From the NCBI GenBank assembly GCA_031411235.1, contig JANOAR010000237.1:1-15427 (forward strand): a stretch of DNA of 15,427 nt, written 5' to 3'. Positions 7,849 through 15,427 of this stretch are shown piece after piece. The translations under genes and the position numbers were made by a program. Source of the stretch: JANOAR01 sp031411235. Its GTDB lineage: Bacteria > Verrucomicrobiota > Verrucomicrobiia > Verrucomicrobiales > Verrucomicrobiaceae. The notes beneath the pieces were generated by a model. That model did not search any database and was not told where the DNA came from. It was given only the letters and a program-made list of their open reading frames with translations. Numbering within the stretch: the first letter of the stretch is position 1; the number at the start of each line of letters is the position of its first letter.

Positions 7849-9804
7849 ATGAGTCTTGCACCAACCCAACCTCGCTTCCCCCAACTTCCCGCCTTCACTG
7901 CCCTCCTGGCACTGGGCTTGCTCTTTGCTCCAGGCGTTGCTATTGCCCAATACGGTGTTTCCCCATCACAGACGGGCCAGTTTTTTGATGATCTGCGCGG
8001 TCGGGCTGGTGCTCAATCGGCAGCAGGCGTAAAAACTGGCGAGGGTAGTTACGACTATGAGCGTGGCATGTATGTCGGCGGCACCGAGCAAGACACAGAC
8101 ACCTATTACGATGCCTCCAGCAACATCGGGCGTCCGGCATCAAGCGCAGGCACGGCCACTTACTCCCAGCGGCGCAGTGGTGACTACACTCAGTATTCAA
8201 GTCCGTACCCTTCCGAAGCTTCCTTTTTTGCCCCTACCTACACCTCTGATCCTTTCTTGGGCGGTAAACGGAACCTCAAACTTGGCCCCGTCAATATAGG
8301 CTTTGGCGCGACAGGATTGATCGAATACAATGACAATATCACCCGTGCTAGTGGACTCACCAAAGACGCCGATGGCAAGTTTGTCCAACCCGTCAGCGAC
8401 ATCATCGCCAGTGCCTTTCTCAATATCGACGCACGCTATCAGTTGACTGAAACCAACGCCATCACGCTGTCCACAGCGATCGGGATTGACCACTATTTTG
8501 AGCATCCTGAAGTGAGCCCTTACGGCAAGGAGGTTTCCGTCAACGTGCTGCCAGGGAGCACCCTCACCTTCGATGGCAAGCTAGGCCCCGTGTATTTTGT
8601 CCTCTTTGACCGCATGTCGGTGCGTCCTGCTGTGCAGAATGACTTCGCGCTGAACACGACCGAAATTTTTGGCGTGTTTCAGAACGATGCGGGTTTGGGT
8701 GCGTCATGGGCGATCAATTCTTCGCTCAATCTCTCGCTCAACTACATCCACTCCACCGCCTATGCCTTGGAAGATGAATCGGCCAAGTACGACCGCGTCA
8801 TGGATTCCCTCCAAAGTTCCCTCTCCTGGAGCCCAACGGGTGCTTGGACGCTTGGCCTGGAAGGTGGTATCACCTTCGTCAAGTATCCCGAGCACTACAA
8901 CAATGATGGTTCCCTCGCCAATGCTGGCGTTTTCTTCGCCACCCCCATCGGCAAGAGCAGTTTCCTGCGAGTCGCGGGAGGTGTGCAGAAGTTCTCGTTT
9001 GATGCACCCGCCGATGTACAGAGCACCGCAGGCTTGAGCGCCAAGCAGGCTGAAATCGAAGCGATTAACACCAAGATTGATGAGGCGGCAAAAGGTAACT
9101 ACCCAGCCGAACTTGAAAACGCGACGGACGCTCAGTTGCAGGCCTACACGGATGGATTGGTCGCGGATCGCACCAGAGCCAATAGCGAACTCAGTACCGC
9201 GCAGAGCAGCTACAGCACCGCCTACAACCAAAATACCCACGACGCTTCGGACTTGGATGATTTCTACGCCAACGTCACCCTCTCGAACCGCCTAACCTCG
9301 CGTATTTCCCACGCCCTTTCCTTTGGCCATGAGTCGGCTCTTAACACTACGTCCAACTTTATCACCGCAGACTATGTGAGCTACGGCGTCGGTATCATCG
9401 CTTGGCGTGGCAGCAGGCTTGCCCTCAGCGGATATTATGAAAACGCCGAGGAATCTGGCGGCACCCAGACCAGTGTCGTTGAGAATACCTCATCCGTGAA
9501 TGGACAAGCGGTGGAGACCACTTTCCTCAAAGAAAACATCGAGCAGTATGGCTTTGATGCCTACCTTTCCCACCAGCTCTCGCCCCGAGTCCGTGCGGGG
9601 CTGGGTTATCACCACGGTATCGCCGATTCCAATAAGGCTGACCGCGACTACACGCAAAATGCCTTTAATGTGGATGTAAACTTCACCGTCACCCAAAAGC
9701 TCAGCATGAGCCTGGGCTATCGTTACTACCTCACCGAGGCAGAATTAGCCGAGCTTGGCTTCGAGCAAAATCGCTTTGTGATGTCCATGAACTACAATTT
9801 CTAA
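7849..9804 (+). CDS. Outer-membrane beta-barrel protein of polysaccharide export cassette
   Basis: This is a 651-residue exported protein. Residues 1-33 form a signal peptide (hydrophobic LPAFTALLALGLLFAPGVAIA). Residues 34 to about 140 are Ser/Tyr/Gly/Thr-rich and probably disordered. From LKLGPVNIGFGATGLIEYNDNIT onward, amphipathic strands alternate with turns in the pattern of a large beta-barrel of the BBP2/EpsL-like kind. The last residues VMSMNYNF end in Phe, the typical C-terminal recognition signal for barrel insertion. An unusual Ala/Glu/Gln-rich helical insert with coiled-coil character (about 395-460) interrupts the barrel. ATG 7849 is preferred; the in-frame TTG six bases upstream adds nothing. 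It is followed after 61 nt by the OPX gene, and its role is probably outer-membrane passage or assembly of the polysaccharide. The function is inferred from context. Confidence 0.75.
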   Translation: MSLAPTQPRFPQLPAFTALLALGLLFAPGVAIAQYGVSPSQTGQFFDDLRGRAGAQSAAGVKTGEGSYDYERGMYVGGTEQDTDTYYDASSNIGRPASSAGTATYSQRRSGDYTQYSSPYPSEASFFAPTYTSDPFLGGKRNLKLGPVNIGFGATGLIEYNDNITRASGLTKDADGKFVQPVSDIIASAFLNIDARYQLTETNAITLSTAIGIDHYFEHPEVSPYGKEVSVNVLPGSTLTFDGKLGPVYFVLFDRMSVRPAVQNDFALNTTEIFGVFQNDAGLGASWAINSSLNLSLNYIHSTAYALEDESAKYDRVMDSLQSSLSWSPTGAWTLGLEGGITFVKYPEHYNNDGSLANAGVFFATPIGKSSFLRVAGGVQKFSFDAPADVQSTAGLSAKQAEIEAINTKIDEAAKGNYPAELENATDAQLQAYTDGLVADRTRANSELSTAQSSYSTAYNQNTHDASDLDDFYANVTLSNRLTSRISHALSFGHESALNTTSNFITADYVSYGVGIIAWRGSRLALSGYYENAEESGGTQTSVVENTSSVNGQAVETTFLKENIEQYGFDAYLSHQLSPRVRAGLGYHHGIADSNKADRDYTQNAFNVDVNFTVTQKLSMSLGYRYYLTEAELAELGFEQNRFVMSMNYNF

Positions 9805-9865
9805 CGGCCTGTCTGGAGAGGCATCAAAGCCCTTCGCCGTTTAATCCCCAATCCCCCTGTTCCCA

Positions 9866-10597
9866 ATGAAAGCCCTTCGTCTCGCGTCTCTCTATCTCCT
9901 CGTTTTTGCGTCGCAACTTCTCACCGCCCAAGATCCTGGTTTTCAACCTGCTGTGGCTCCGCGAGCCGCTACCCAGCCCGCAGCACAGAGTGGTGAAGTA
10001 GGTGAAGCTCGCTCTGCGGGGCTGATCAATAGCATGGATCAGCTCGATGGCACACGTGCCCTCAACTATGGCGATACGATCAGCTTCCGCATCATTGAGG
10101 AGAACAAAGAGGCCATTCGGATCATTGTCCAAGACTCAGGCGATATTCAGACCCCTCACCTTGCCTTGGTAAAAGCCGTGGGTAAGACGCCCAAAGAACT
10201 GGCGATGACCATCAAAACCGCGCTTGAGGCCAGCTACTTCAAAAAAGCTACGGTCATTATTGCCCTTGATAAAGCACGCGTCATCGAAGGTCGTGCAGTG
10301 GGATCACCCGGCGTGCAAATGGAGTACTTCACGGTTTTCGGCCAGGTCGCTCGTCAAGGGAAGTATGAGCTGCCACCCGAAGAAGACATCACCATCAGCC
10401 AAGCCATCCTACGTGCGGGCGGGTTCAGTCAGTTTGCCGATAAAAAAGCCGTTAAAATCGTGCGCAAAACCCCCAAAGGTAATAAAAATATCAAAGTGGA
10501 TGTGGGACAGATCATGGAGAATGGCAACCTCACCATCGACATCTACATGAGAGATGGAGATGTGCTCATCATTGGAGAAAAGACGGTAAGCATATAG
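9866..10597 (+). CDS. Polysaccharide export protein (OPX/Wza family, short form)
   Basis: This is a 243-residue periplasmic export protein. Residues 1-21 (MKALRLASLYLLVFASQLLTA) are a signal peptide with an AQ cleavage site and no lipobox Cys, so it is not a lipoprotein like E. coli Wza. A polysaccharide-export (PES) domain spans about 66-140 (LNYGDTISFRI, then DSGDIQTPHLALVKAVGKT and AKTALEASYFKKATVIIAL-like strands). One SLBB domain follows from about 155 (FTVFGQVARQGKYELP, then ISQAILRAGGFSQFADKKAVKIVR) and the protein ends just after MRDGDVLIIGEK. It is shorter than Wza (about 380 residues) and lacks both the second SLBB and the C-terminal outer-membrane helix. It sits between the barrel gene and the kinase gene, and all three are probably expressed together. 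Confidence 0.9.
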   Translation: MKALRLASLYLLVFASQLLTAQDPGFQPAVAPRAATQPAAQSGEVGEARSAGLINSMDQLDGTRALNYGDTISFRIIEENKEAIRIIVQDSGDIQTPHLALVKAVGKTPKELAMTIKTALEASYFKKATVIIALDKARVIEGRAVGSPGVQMEYFTVFGQVARQGKYELPPEEDITISQAILRAGGFSQFADKKAVKIVRKTPKGNKNIKVDVGQIMENGNLTIDIYMRDGDVLIIGEKTVSI

Positions 10598-10820
10598 CAC
10601 CCAAGCTCTCTCCATTCGGCGAGTGTGGGCTAAGCAGGGGGAGGGCTCATGGCCTTATTTGATAACACTGATTCCACTGAACTTGAGCTATCGGCTCGGA
10701 TTTGGGACATTTATCGAACAAGAGTCTCCTCTCACTGTCCCTCCACCCCGAGACGATAGAAACCCCTTCCGCAGCGCCACTTCTGCTGTATCATCCGCCC
10801 CGTTTTTAACCTTAGCCCTT

Positions 10821-13016
10821 ATGGATCACCAGCTATCACTGCCCACCCAGTCCTCGACGCTCGCGCGTATTCACGAGACTTCAGCGAAGTTCCAGCGCTA
10901 TAAAATCCTCCTCCGGCGGCGCTGGTGGTTCCTCATGCTCACCGCCAGTATCGGCGTGTGCTTTCAGGCTCTCACCATCACTGGCAAACCGCCGGAATAC
11001 ATCTCCCTGGCCAAGCTTGTCGCTGGTGGAAAAATGGTCAGCAATGGCGGTGGCCCCACCTATATGGAGTACCTCGCCGACTTCTACGGCACGATCATCG
11101 AGACGCTGGAAAGTAGTGAAATGCGCCGCAAAGCTCTCGACCGAGTCCGCGCTCTAAATCCCGACCTAAAAGAAGCCGATGTGGATGTGCGCGTCACCCA
11201 AAACAAGGGCTCAGCGATCTTCAACGTCCTGGCAGTGGGGGCCGAACCCAAATACACGCGCGCCTTCCTGGATGCGTTGCTCGATGAGTTCCGCAGCTTC
11301 CGAGATTCGATCCGCGAACAGCAGCGCAACAAAGCCCTCACCGCTCTGGCTGAAGATGTGGTGAACCGTGAGCGAGGGGTCAAAGACAAAGAAACCAAGC
11401 TCAACACCTTCCGCGCCAATAACCCCATGGTGCGTATCGCGGGTAGCAAGAATCAGCCCGCAGAAATGCGCATGAACAAAATCGTTGAGCGCGATCTCAT
11501 CGGACGTCGTCAGCAAGAACTCGAACTGGCTGAAAAAGATCTCGACGCTGCCCTTTCTCAAAAGGAGAAAGCTCTCGCCGTTGCGCCCAATCAAACCGCA
11601 ACGCCCGCTAAAACGGAACCCAACGCAAATGCGACAACCTCGGGCGGCTCCAAGTTAGTCACCCCAGGCTTCACCCGGGCCGAGAGTGAATACCGGGAAA
11701 CCAAGCGTTCGATCTTCACGCTTAAAACAGAGCGAGCTAGCCTGCTTGATTCACTGCGTCCCATGCACCCCGACGTGATGGCCATTGATTCCAAACTTAG
11801 CAAGATGGAAGCCGCGCTTTCCTCGCTGCAAGATGAAATCCGCAGTGAAGTCGCAGGTGAGCGCGTCGCCATCGATCGCAGCATCAAAAACCTCGACGCA
11901 GAAATCGCCAAGTACACCAGCGAGGCAAGTGATCTGCAAGGTAAGTTGGATGAACATAGTCGCCTAGAGCGCGACTTTGAAGAAAATAGCCGTGCTTGGC
12001 AAGATATGTTCGACTTGGTTCGCAAATTTCAGGTCAATGAAGATATGCAGGGTGATGCCGTCGCCATCATGGAAAAAGCCACAGGTGCGGTGCAGAACGT
12101 GCAGCAACAATGGGCCGTTCGCATCCTTATCGGCCTCGGTATTGGCCTTGGTATTGGCGTCGTCGTGCTTCTGCTTTTTGACCGCCTGGATGACCGCATG
12201 AACTCCTTCTCGGAGTTCCAGAATCTCTTCCCCAACGAAGCGATTCTCGGCCAGATACCCGAGCAGCGCCAACGTGGTGATGTCGCTCTCCTGCGCTCGA
12301 ATGATGACCGCCACTTGTATGCGGAAGCCTTCCGCAATGTGCGTTCGTCGATACTTTTCAAAAACTGGCGCGGTAAGCCGCCGAAGACGATCCTCGTAAC
12401 CAGTGCCGTGCCCAATGAAGGCAAGACGACCGTCACCTCCAATATGGCGATCACCATGGCTCTCGCGGGGGCTCGTGTGCTCCTCGCCGACTGTGACCTT
12501 CGCCGTGGTGGTGTCAGTGAGTTGTTCAAGCTCCCTGTCTCTCCCGGCTTGAGCGAAGTGCTGCGTGGCAAGACCCACTGGCGCGACGCCGTGCAGGAAA
12601 CCAGCACGCGAAATCTCGACCTACTGGCCCGTGGCGAAGTCTTCGATCAGACTTCCGAAATGCTCCTCTCTCGCACCGCTGACGAGATGCTCAAAGAGAT
12701 GTCCGAAGAGTACGACTACGTCATCTTTGATAGTGCGCCTGTCCTCGTCGCCGATGACACGGGTAGCTTCGCACCAAAGCTCGATTGCGTGATCTTCGTG
12801 GTGCGTATGTCCTCCACGATGGCCCGTCTCTCTGGTAAGGCTCTCGACCTTCTCTATGACCGCCAGGTCAACATCGGTGGCGTCATTCTCAACCGTTCGA
12901 GCAGCAGCTTGAAAGAGTACACCTACTACAACTACGCCAGCTACTACTACACGCCGAAGGCCAACCAGCCCGAAGCTGAAGCCTTGCCGCCGCCAGCGAC
13001 AACGGGCAAAATGTAA
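10821..13016 (+). CDS. Polysaccharide co-polymerase / bacterial tyrosine kinase (Wzc-like)
   Basis: This is a 731-residue inner-membrane protein fusing a Wzz-type chain-length domain to a BY-kinase. TM1 is about 35-53 (WWFLMLTASIGVCFQAL). A long periplasmic coiled-coil region (about 150-420) includes a low-complexity Thr/Asn/Ala linker and the LRPMHPDVMAID motif. TM2 is about 432-453 with a Gly zipper (LGIGLGIG). The cytoplasmic kinase has Walker A NEGKTT (K535), Walker A' LLADCDLR (D557, D559) and Walker B VIFDSAP (D637). A C-terminal tyrosine cluster (Y700, 702, 703, 705, 708, 709, 710) is the expected autophosphorylation site. ATG 10821 is chosen because the 66 upstream in-frame residues to GTG 10623 lack domain character. 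No Shine-Dalgarno is seen. The 223-nt gap before it shows no terminator. Confidence 0.92.
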   Translation: MDHQLSLPTQSSTLARIHETSAKFQRYKILLRRRWWFLMLTASIGVCFQALTITGKPPEYISLAKLVAGGKMVSNGGGPTYMEYLADFYGTIIETLESSEMRRKALDRVRALNPDLKEADVDVRVTQNKGSAIFNVLAVGAEPKYTRAFLDALLDEFRSFRDSIREQQRNKALTALAEDVVNRERGVKDKETKLNTFRANNPMVRIAGSKNQPAEMRMNKIVERDLIGRRQQELELAEKDLDAALSQKEKALAVAPNQTATPAKTEPNANATTSGGSKLVTPGFTRAESEYRETKRSIFTLKTERASLLDSLRPMHPDVMAIDSKLSKMEAALSSLQDEIRSEVAGERVAIDRSIKNLDAEIAKYTSEASDLQGKLDEHSRLERDFEENSRAWQDMFDLVRKFQVNEDMQGDAVAIMEKATGAVQNVQQQWAVRILIGLGIGLGIGVVVLLLFDRLDDRMNSFSEFQNLFPNEAILGQIPEQRQRGDVALLRSNDDRHLYAEAFRNVRSSILFKNWRGKPPKTILVTSAVPNEGKTTVTSNMAITMALAGARVLLADCDLRRGGVSELFKLPVSPGLSEVLRGKTHWRDAVQETSTRNLDLLARGEVFDQTSEMLLSRTADEMLKEMSEEYDYVIFDSAPVLVADDTGSFAPKLDCVIFVVRMSSTMARLSGKALDLLYDRQVNIGGVILNRSSSSLKEYTYYNYASYYYTPKANQPEAEALPPPATTGKM

Positions 13017-13037
13017 AGCCTCGGTAGTGCTCACAAC

Positions 13038-13913
13038 ATGATCCGTCCGCTCCAGCAAGATGACCTGCTGCTGGCAGACATAAAAGATGCCTCGGAGAAC
13101 CCGAGGCATCTTCATTTATGGTGGCTGGGGCAGAGTGGATTTTTAGTCAAGCACGGCTCATCCTTGCTACTGCTCGACCCGTACCTCTCTGACTCGCTCA
13201 CACAAAAATATGCGTCCACCGACAAGCCCCATGTGCGGTTGTCAGAGCGAGTCGTGGTTCCTGAGCATTTGCTCGGTGTGAAGCTAGTGACCAGCAGCCA
13301 CCAGCACACGGATCACTTCGATGAGTCCACATTGCTGCCACTGGCGCAGGCTAATGATGGGTTACAACTCGTGCTGCCACGCTCGAATATCCCCGCCGCA
13401 CAGCGACGTTTACACGGGGCGGATATTGCCTTCATCCCCAGTGATGAAGGAGTAACAATCGAAGCAGACGGCTGGTCTTTTACAGGCATCGCCGCCGCGC
13501 ATAATGAAGTGGCACGCGATGCGTATGGCGGATGTCTTTACCTCGGATTCATCATCCAGCGCGGTGGTTTTACCCTCTACCACAGTGGCGACACGCTTTG
13601 GCATCCTGCGCTCGTGCCTGCATTGCTACCGTTTAAGTGCGACGTCGCGTTGGTTCCCATTAATGGCAATCGACCCGAGCGCCGTGTTGCTGGGAATCTT
13701 AATGGCAGTGAAGCCGCGGCCCTTGCGCGGGCTATCGACTCAGACCTCGCAGTGCCGCATCATTTTGAGATGTTTGAATTCAATACGGCCTCGCCTGATG
13801 AGTTTGCCGAGATTTGTAGCCGACTTGGGCAGCCCTATAAAGTCTTGCGTGGCGGGGAACGACTAACATTGGAAAAGGCTAGCGACAGTGTGCCCTCCAA
13901 AGCAAAAGCCTAG
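13038..13913 (+). CDS. MBL-fold metallo-hydrolase (UlaG-like)
   Basis: This is a 291-residue cytoplasmic hydrolase of the metallo-beta-lactamase fold, with no signal peptide. WWLGQSGFLVKHG opens the fold. The metal site is HxHxDH at H88, H90, D92, H93 (SSHQHTDHFD), with H155, D185 (HSGDT) and H241/H242 (VPHHFEMF) as further candidate ligands. NGSEAAALARAI before the last His resembles the UlaG group (L-ascorbate-6-phosphate lactonase relatives), but the substrate cannot be read from sequence. The DPYLSDSL and DKPHVRLSERVV segments seem characteristic of a subfamily. ATG 13038 is kept because the IRPLQQDDLLLADI helix before the fold looks genuine. It begins 21 nt after the kinase stop. A strong hairpin (13084-13112) lies inside its codons 16-25. 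It is followed after 38 nt by the oxidoreductase gene. Confidence 0.85.
   Translation: MIRPLQQDDLLLADIKDASENPRHLHLWWLGQSGFLVKHGSSLLLLDPYLSDSLTQKYASTDKPHVRLSERVVVPEHLLGVKLVTSSHQHTDHFDESTLLPLAQANDGLQLVLPRSNIPAAQRRLHGADIAFIPSDEGVTIEADGWSFTGIAAAHNEVARDAYGGCLYLGFIIQRGGFTLYHSGDTLWHPALVPALLPFKCDVALVPINGNRPERRVAGNLNGSEAAALARAIDSDLAVPHHFEMFEFNTASPDEFAEICSRLGQPYKVLRGGERLTLEKASDSVPSKAKA
13084..13112 (+). terminator. Terminator-like 12-bp hairpin inside the hydrolase coding sequence
   Basis: AAGATGCCTCGG and CCGAGGCATCTT form a perfect 12-bp stem with a five-base loop (AGAAC), followed by TTCATTTATGG, which is T-rich but not a run. It lies 68 nt after the kinase stop and 46 nt into the hydrolase gene. 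GCCTCGG also occurs at 13018-13024 and could pair with the right arm instead, giving mutually exclusive folds as in attenuators. Whether it terminates transcription is not known. Confidence 0.4.
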
Positions 13914-13951
13914 AGTTGCGGCATGAAGTTTCATCGCCATCATCGCTGGCC

Positions 13952-15238
13952 ATGAGTGAATGCACGATCAAGATAGCCCTGGTGGGCGCAGGCATGTTTG
14001 GTGGAGATGTCCATGCGCGGGCCTATGCAGATTTGCAGCGCTTCGGCATCGCTGGTCAGCTTGCCCGAGTGGGATTAGATCACCACGCACGCGATTTTGC
14101 CGCGGTGAAATTCGACCTTGTTGCGGTAGCCACGCGGTCTGCCTCATCGGCTAGCAAAGCCTCCGCAGCCTTCACCGAGATCACGGGCCATGCGCCCAAG
14201 GGCTACCACGGCGACGCGCCTTGGGACGACATTTTGCGCGACTTCCCCGACCTCGATGTCATGGCCGTGGCCACGCCTGATCATCTGCACACGCAGCCCA
14301 TTCTCGCAGCCCTCGCAGCGGGCGTGCATGTGCTCACCGAGAAGCCGATGTGTCTCTCCATCGAAGAGGCGGATGAGATCATCGAACTCGCGAACGCCAA
14401 GGGCTGTGTCGTCGCCGTGGACATGCACAAGCGCTACGACCCCGACCACCTGCGCGTGCGTGACGACATTCAGAAGCGCATCGGCGTGCCACTCTACGGC
14501 ACCGCTTATCTGGAGGAGCCGTTGGAGGTGAGCACCAGCACCTTCAAGTGGGTGGAAAGCAGCGATCCCTTTAGCTACGTCGGCCCGCATTGGACAGATT
14601 TGATCCACAGCTACTACCGCAGCAAGCCCGCCAGCCTCACCGCCGTGGGGCAGAAGAAGCGGCTCATCCGCGACGGCATCAATGCCTATGACGCCGTGCA
14701 AGTTCGCGTCGATTACGAGAACGGCATGAGCATCAACTACCACAACAACTGGATCACCCCGCCCGAGTTCGAGGCTCCGGTCAATCAAGGCCACGAGATC
14801 GTCGGAGCCGATGGCAAGGTGGAGAGCGACCAGCAAAATCGCGGCTTCCGCTGGTGGAATGCCGGTGGAGCCTCGCGCACTGCGAACAACCATTTCACCC
14901 GCGATGTCGCCCGCCCCGATGGCACGCGCGGCTACATAGGCTACGGTGTGGACAGCCTCACCGTGGGCTTCGTCGCGATCTGCATGATCAAGTTCCAAAA
15001 CGCCTCGCTCAACGATGTGGCAAGCCTTTACCCCACCGCCGAAGACGCCCGCATCACCACCGCCATCGTCCACGCCGCCGCCATCGTGCGCGATCTGAAC
15101 TTCAAGTACCTCAACGAAGGCAAAGGCGCTCCCGTGACTGCACGCTTCGGCAGCGATGGCATCACCATCGTCGATCCCATGCGCGCCAGCGAAGGAGCCG
15201 CAGCCGTGTGCCATCGCATCTATACAAGGCCTATTTGA
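13952..15238 (+). CDS. Gfo/Idh/MocA family oxidoreductase
   Basis: This is a 428-residue cytoplasmic NAD(P)-dependent oxidoreductase, usually acting on sugars or cyclitols. A Rossmann fold begins with IALVGAGMFGGDVHARAY (G12, G14, G17). DVMAVATPDHLHTQPILAAL and HVLTEKPMCLS (E130, K131, P132) give the family signature. The catalytic domain has GPHWTDLIHSYY (H213, D216), the usual GxHxxD-type motif. There is no twin-arginine or Sec signal. ATG 13952 puts the glycine motif at the expected distance; the in-frame TTG at 13916 would add 12 residues without family character. Its substrate is unknown. Its spacing from the hydrolase gene (38 nt, same strand) suggests one transcript. Confidence 0.92.
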   Translation: MSECTIKIALVGAGMFGGDVHARAYADLQRFGIAGQLARVGLDHHARDFAAVKFDLVAVATRSASSASKASAAFTEITGHAPKGYHGDAPWDDILRDFPDLDVMAVATPDHLHTQPILAALAAGVHVLTEKPMCLSIEEADEIIELANAKGCVVAVDMHKRYDPDHLRVRDDIQKRIGVPLYGTAYLEEPLEVSTSTFKWVESSDPFSYVGPHWTDLIHSYYRSKPASLTAVGQKKRLIRDGINAYDAVQVRVDYENGMSINYHNNWITPPEFEAPVNQGHEIVGADGKVESDQQNRGFRWWNAGGASRTANNHFTRDVARPDGTRGYIGYGVDSLTVGFVAICMIKFQNASLNDVASLYPTAEDARITTAIVHAAAIVRDLNFKYLNEGKGAPVTARFGSDGITIVDPMRASEGAAAVCHRIYTRPI

Positions 15239-15427
15239 GGATTGTAGTGGCCCAGTGACAAGAGCGAAATCTAGCGCACCTCACTCACGCAGTGCCTCAT
15301 TGAAAAGGACACCGAAAGGGTAGCGACCGGGAGGCAGGGATAGAGTCGATGCCTCATAAATGAGGACACCGTGGCTGATGGAGCCACGACTGATGAAAAA
15401 GAGCCTTGAAGACTACACGCGAGTGAT
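15239..15427. other. Non-coding end of window with repeat and hairpins
   Basis: No gene is recognised in these 189 nt. They hold a repeat with a 57-nt period (next entry) and two adjacent short hairpins: CCTCA/TGAGG (15352-15365, loop TAAA) and CGTGGCT/AGCCACG (15370-15388, loop GATGG). No T-run follows, so a terminator for the oxidoreductase gene is not established. An ATG at 15379 stays open to the window end, but only 16 codons are visible. Confidence 0.5.
15294..15371. repeat. Direct repeat, 57-nt period, about 1.4 copies
   Basis: GCCTCAT followed six bases later by GGACACCG occurs at 15294-15314 and again at 15351-15371. The six middle bases differ (TGAAAA versus AAATGA). The 36 nt between the copies (AAAGGGTAGCGACCGGGAGG onward) would complete one repeat unit. 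The period is a multiple of three, and the minus strand has an open frame across both copies ending at 15271, but it resembles no protein I recognise. It is probably a truncated intergenic tandem repeat. Confidence 0.5.

Noticed and set aside
9826..9879. Direct repeat AAAGCCCTTCG at 9826-9836 and 9869-9879
   Set aside because: It is eleven bases only, and one copy lies within the first codons of the OPX gene. Chance similarity is the simplest explanation.
10623..10820. 66-residue N-terminal extension of the kinase gene from GTG 10623
   Set aside because: The residues do not resemble a Wzz N-terminus, no ribosome binding site is seen, and ATG 10821 places TM1 at the usual distance from the start.
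12129..12160. Short tandem repeat in the kinase gene (GGCCTCGGTATT, GGCCTTGGTATT)
   Set aside because: It encodes the Gly-Ile zipper of the second membrane helix, a common feature of this protein type, and needs no other explanation.
14144..15214. Long minus-strand open frame (356 codons) opposite the oxidoreductase gene
   Set aside because: It is the shadow of a GC-rich gene with clear family motifs on the plus strand; the translation is compositionally biased and has no recognisable domain.
15379..15427. Start of a new plus-strand gene (MEPRLMKKSLEDYTRV)
   Set aside because: Only 16 codons are visible, and the ATG lies in a hairpin loop with no ribosome binding site, so it cannot be supported from this window.

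Overview
The window looks like a chromosomal segment from a Verrucomicrobia-type bacterium (Verrucomicrobiaceae/Prosthecobacter-like). This rests on a secreted protein with an N-terminal SHD1-like domain, a common architecture in Verrucomicrobia and Planctomycetes, on the style of the outer-membrane and exopolysaccharide genes, and on moderately high GC with few Shine-Dalgarno sites. The assignment is inference; no rRNA or other taxonomic marker is present. I see no CRISPR array, tRNA, transposase or complete mobile element.

Layout. (1) 1-1451, plus strand: the 3' part of a type IA DNA topoisomerase (TopB/topoisomerase III-like), cut by the window edge after the catalytic tyrosine. (2) 1467-4058, minus, converging on it: a large secreted SHD1-domain protein. 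It appears to be an internal tandem duplication of a zinc-peptidase-like module, with the HExxH site intact only in the second copy. (3) 4228-7505, minus: a LolA-like lipoprotein-sorting protein, then obgE, then leuB. leuB is interrupted by an in-frame amber codon but is otherwise intact. A palindromic intergenic element and a good leuB promoter candidate lie between obgE and leuB, and a terminator-like hairpin follows leuB. (4) 7506-7848: a divergent intergenic region. (5) 7849-13016, plus: a three-gene polysaccharide export cassette made of an outer-membrane beta-barrel, a short OPX/Wza-type export protein and a Wzz/BY-kinase fusion with a tyrosine-rich tail. (6) 13038-15238, plus: a UlaG-like metallo-beta-lactamase-fold hydrolase and a Gfo/Idh/MocA oxidoreductase. 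(7) 15239-15427: non-coding sequence with a 57-nt-period repeat and hairpins.

How the genes work together. The kinase/co-polymerase would control chain length and span the inner membrane and periplasm. The short OPX protein has no outer-membrane helix and no lipobox, so the neighbouring beta-barrel is a good candidate for the outer-membrane pore. No glycosyltransferase, flippase or polymerase is present, so synthesis genes must lie elsewhere. The hydrolase and oxidoreductase have sugar-metabolism-like folds, but nothing here ties them firmly to the polysaccharide.

The items most worth a second look are the leuB amber codon, the duplicated half-dead peptidase, the OPX/beta-barrel pairing, and a strong terminator-like hairpin inside the hydrolase coding sequence that has a competing upstream pairing partner.
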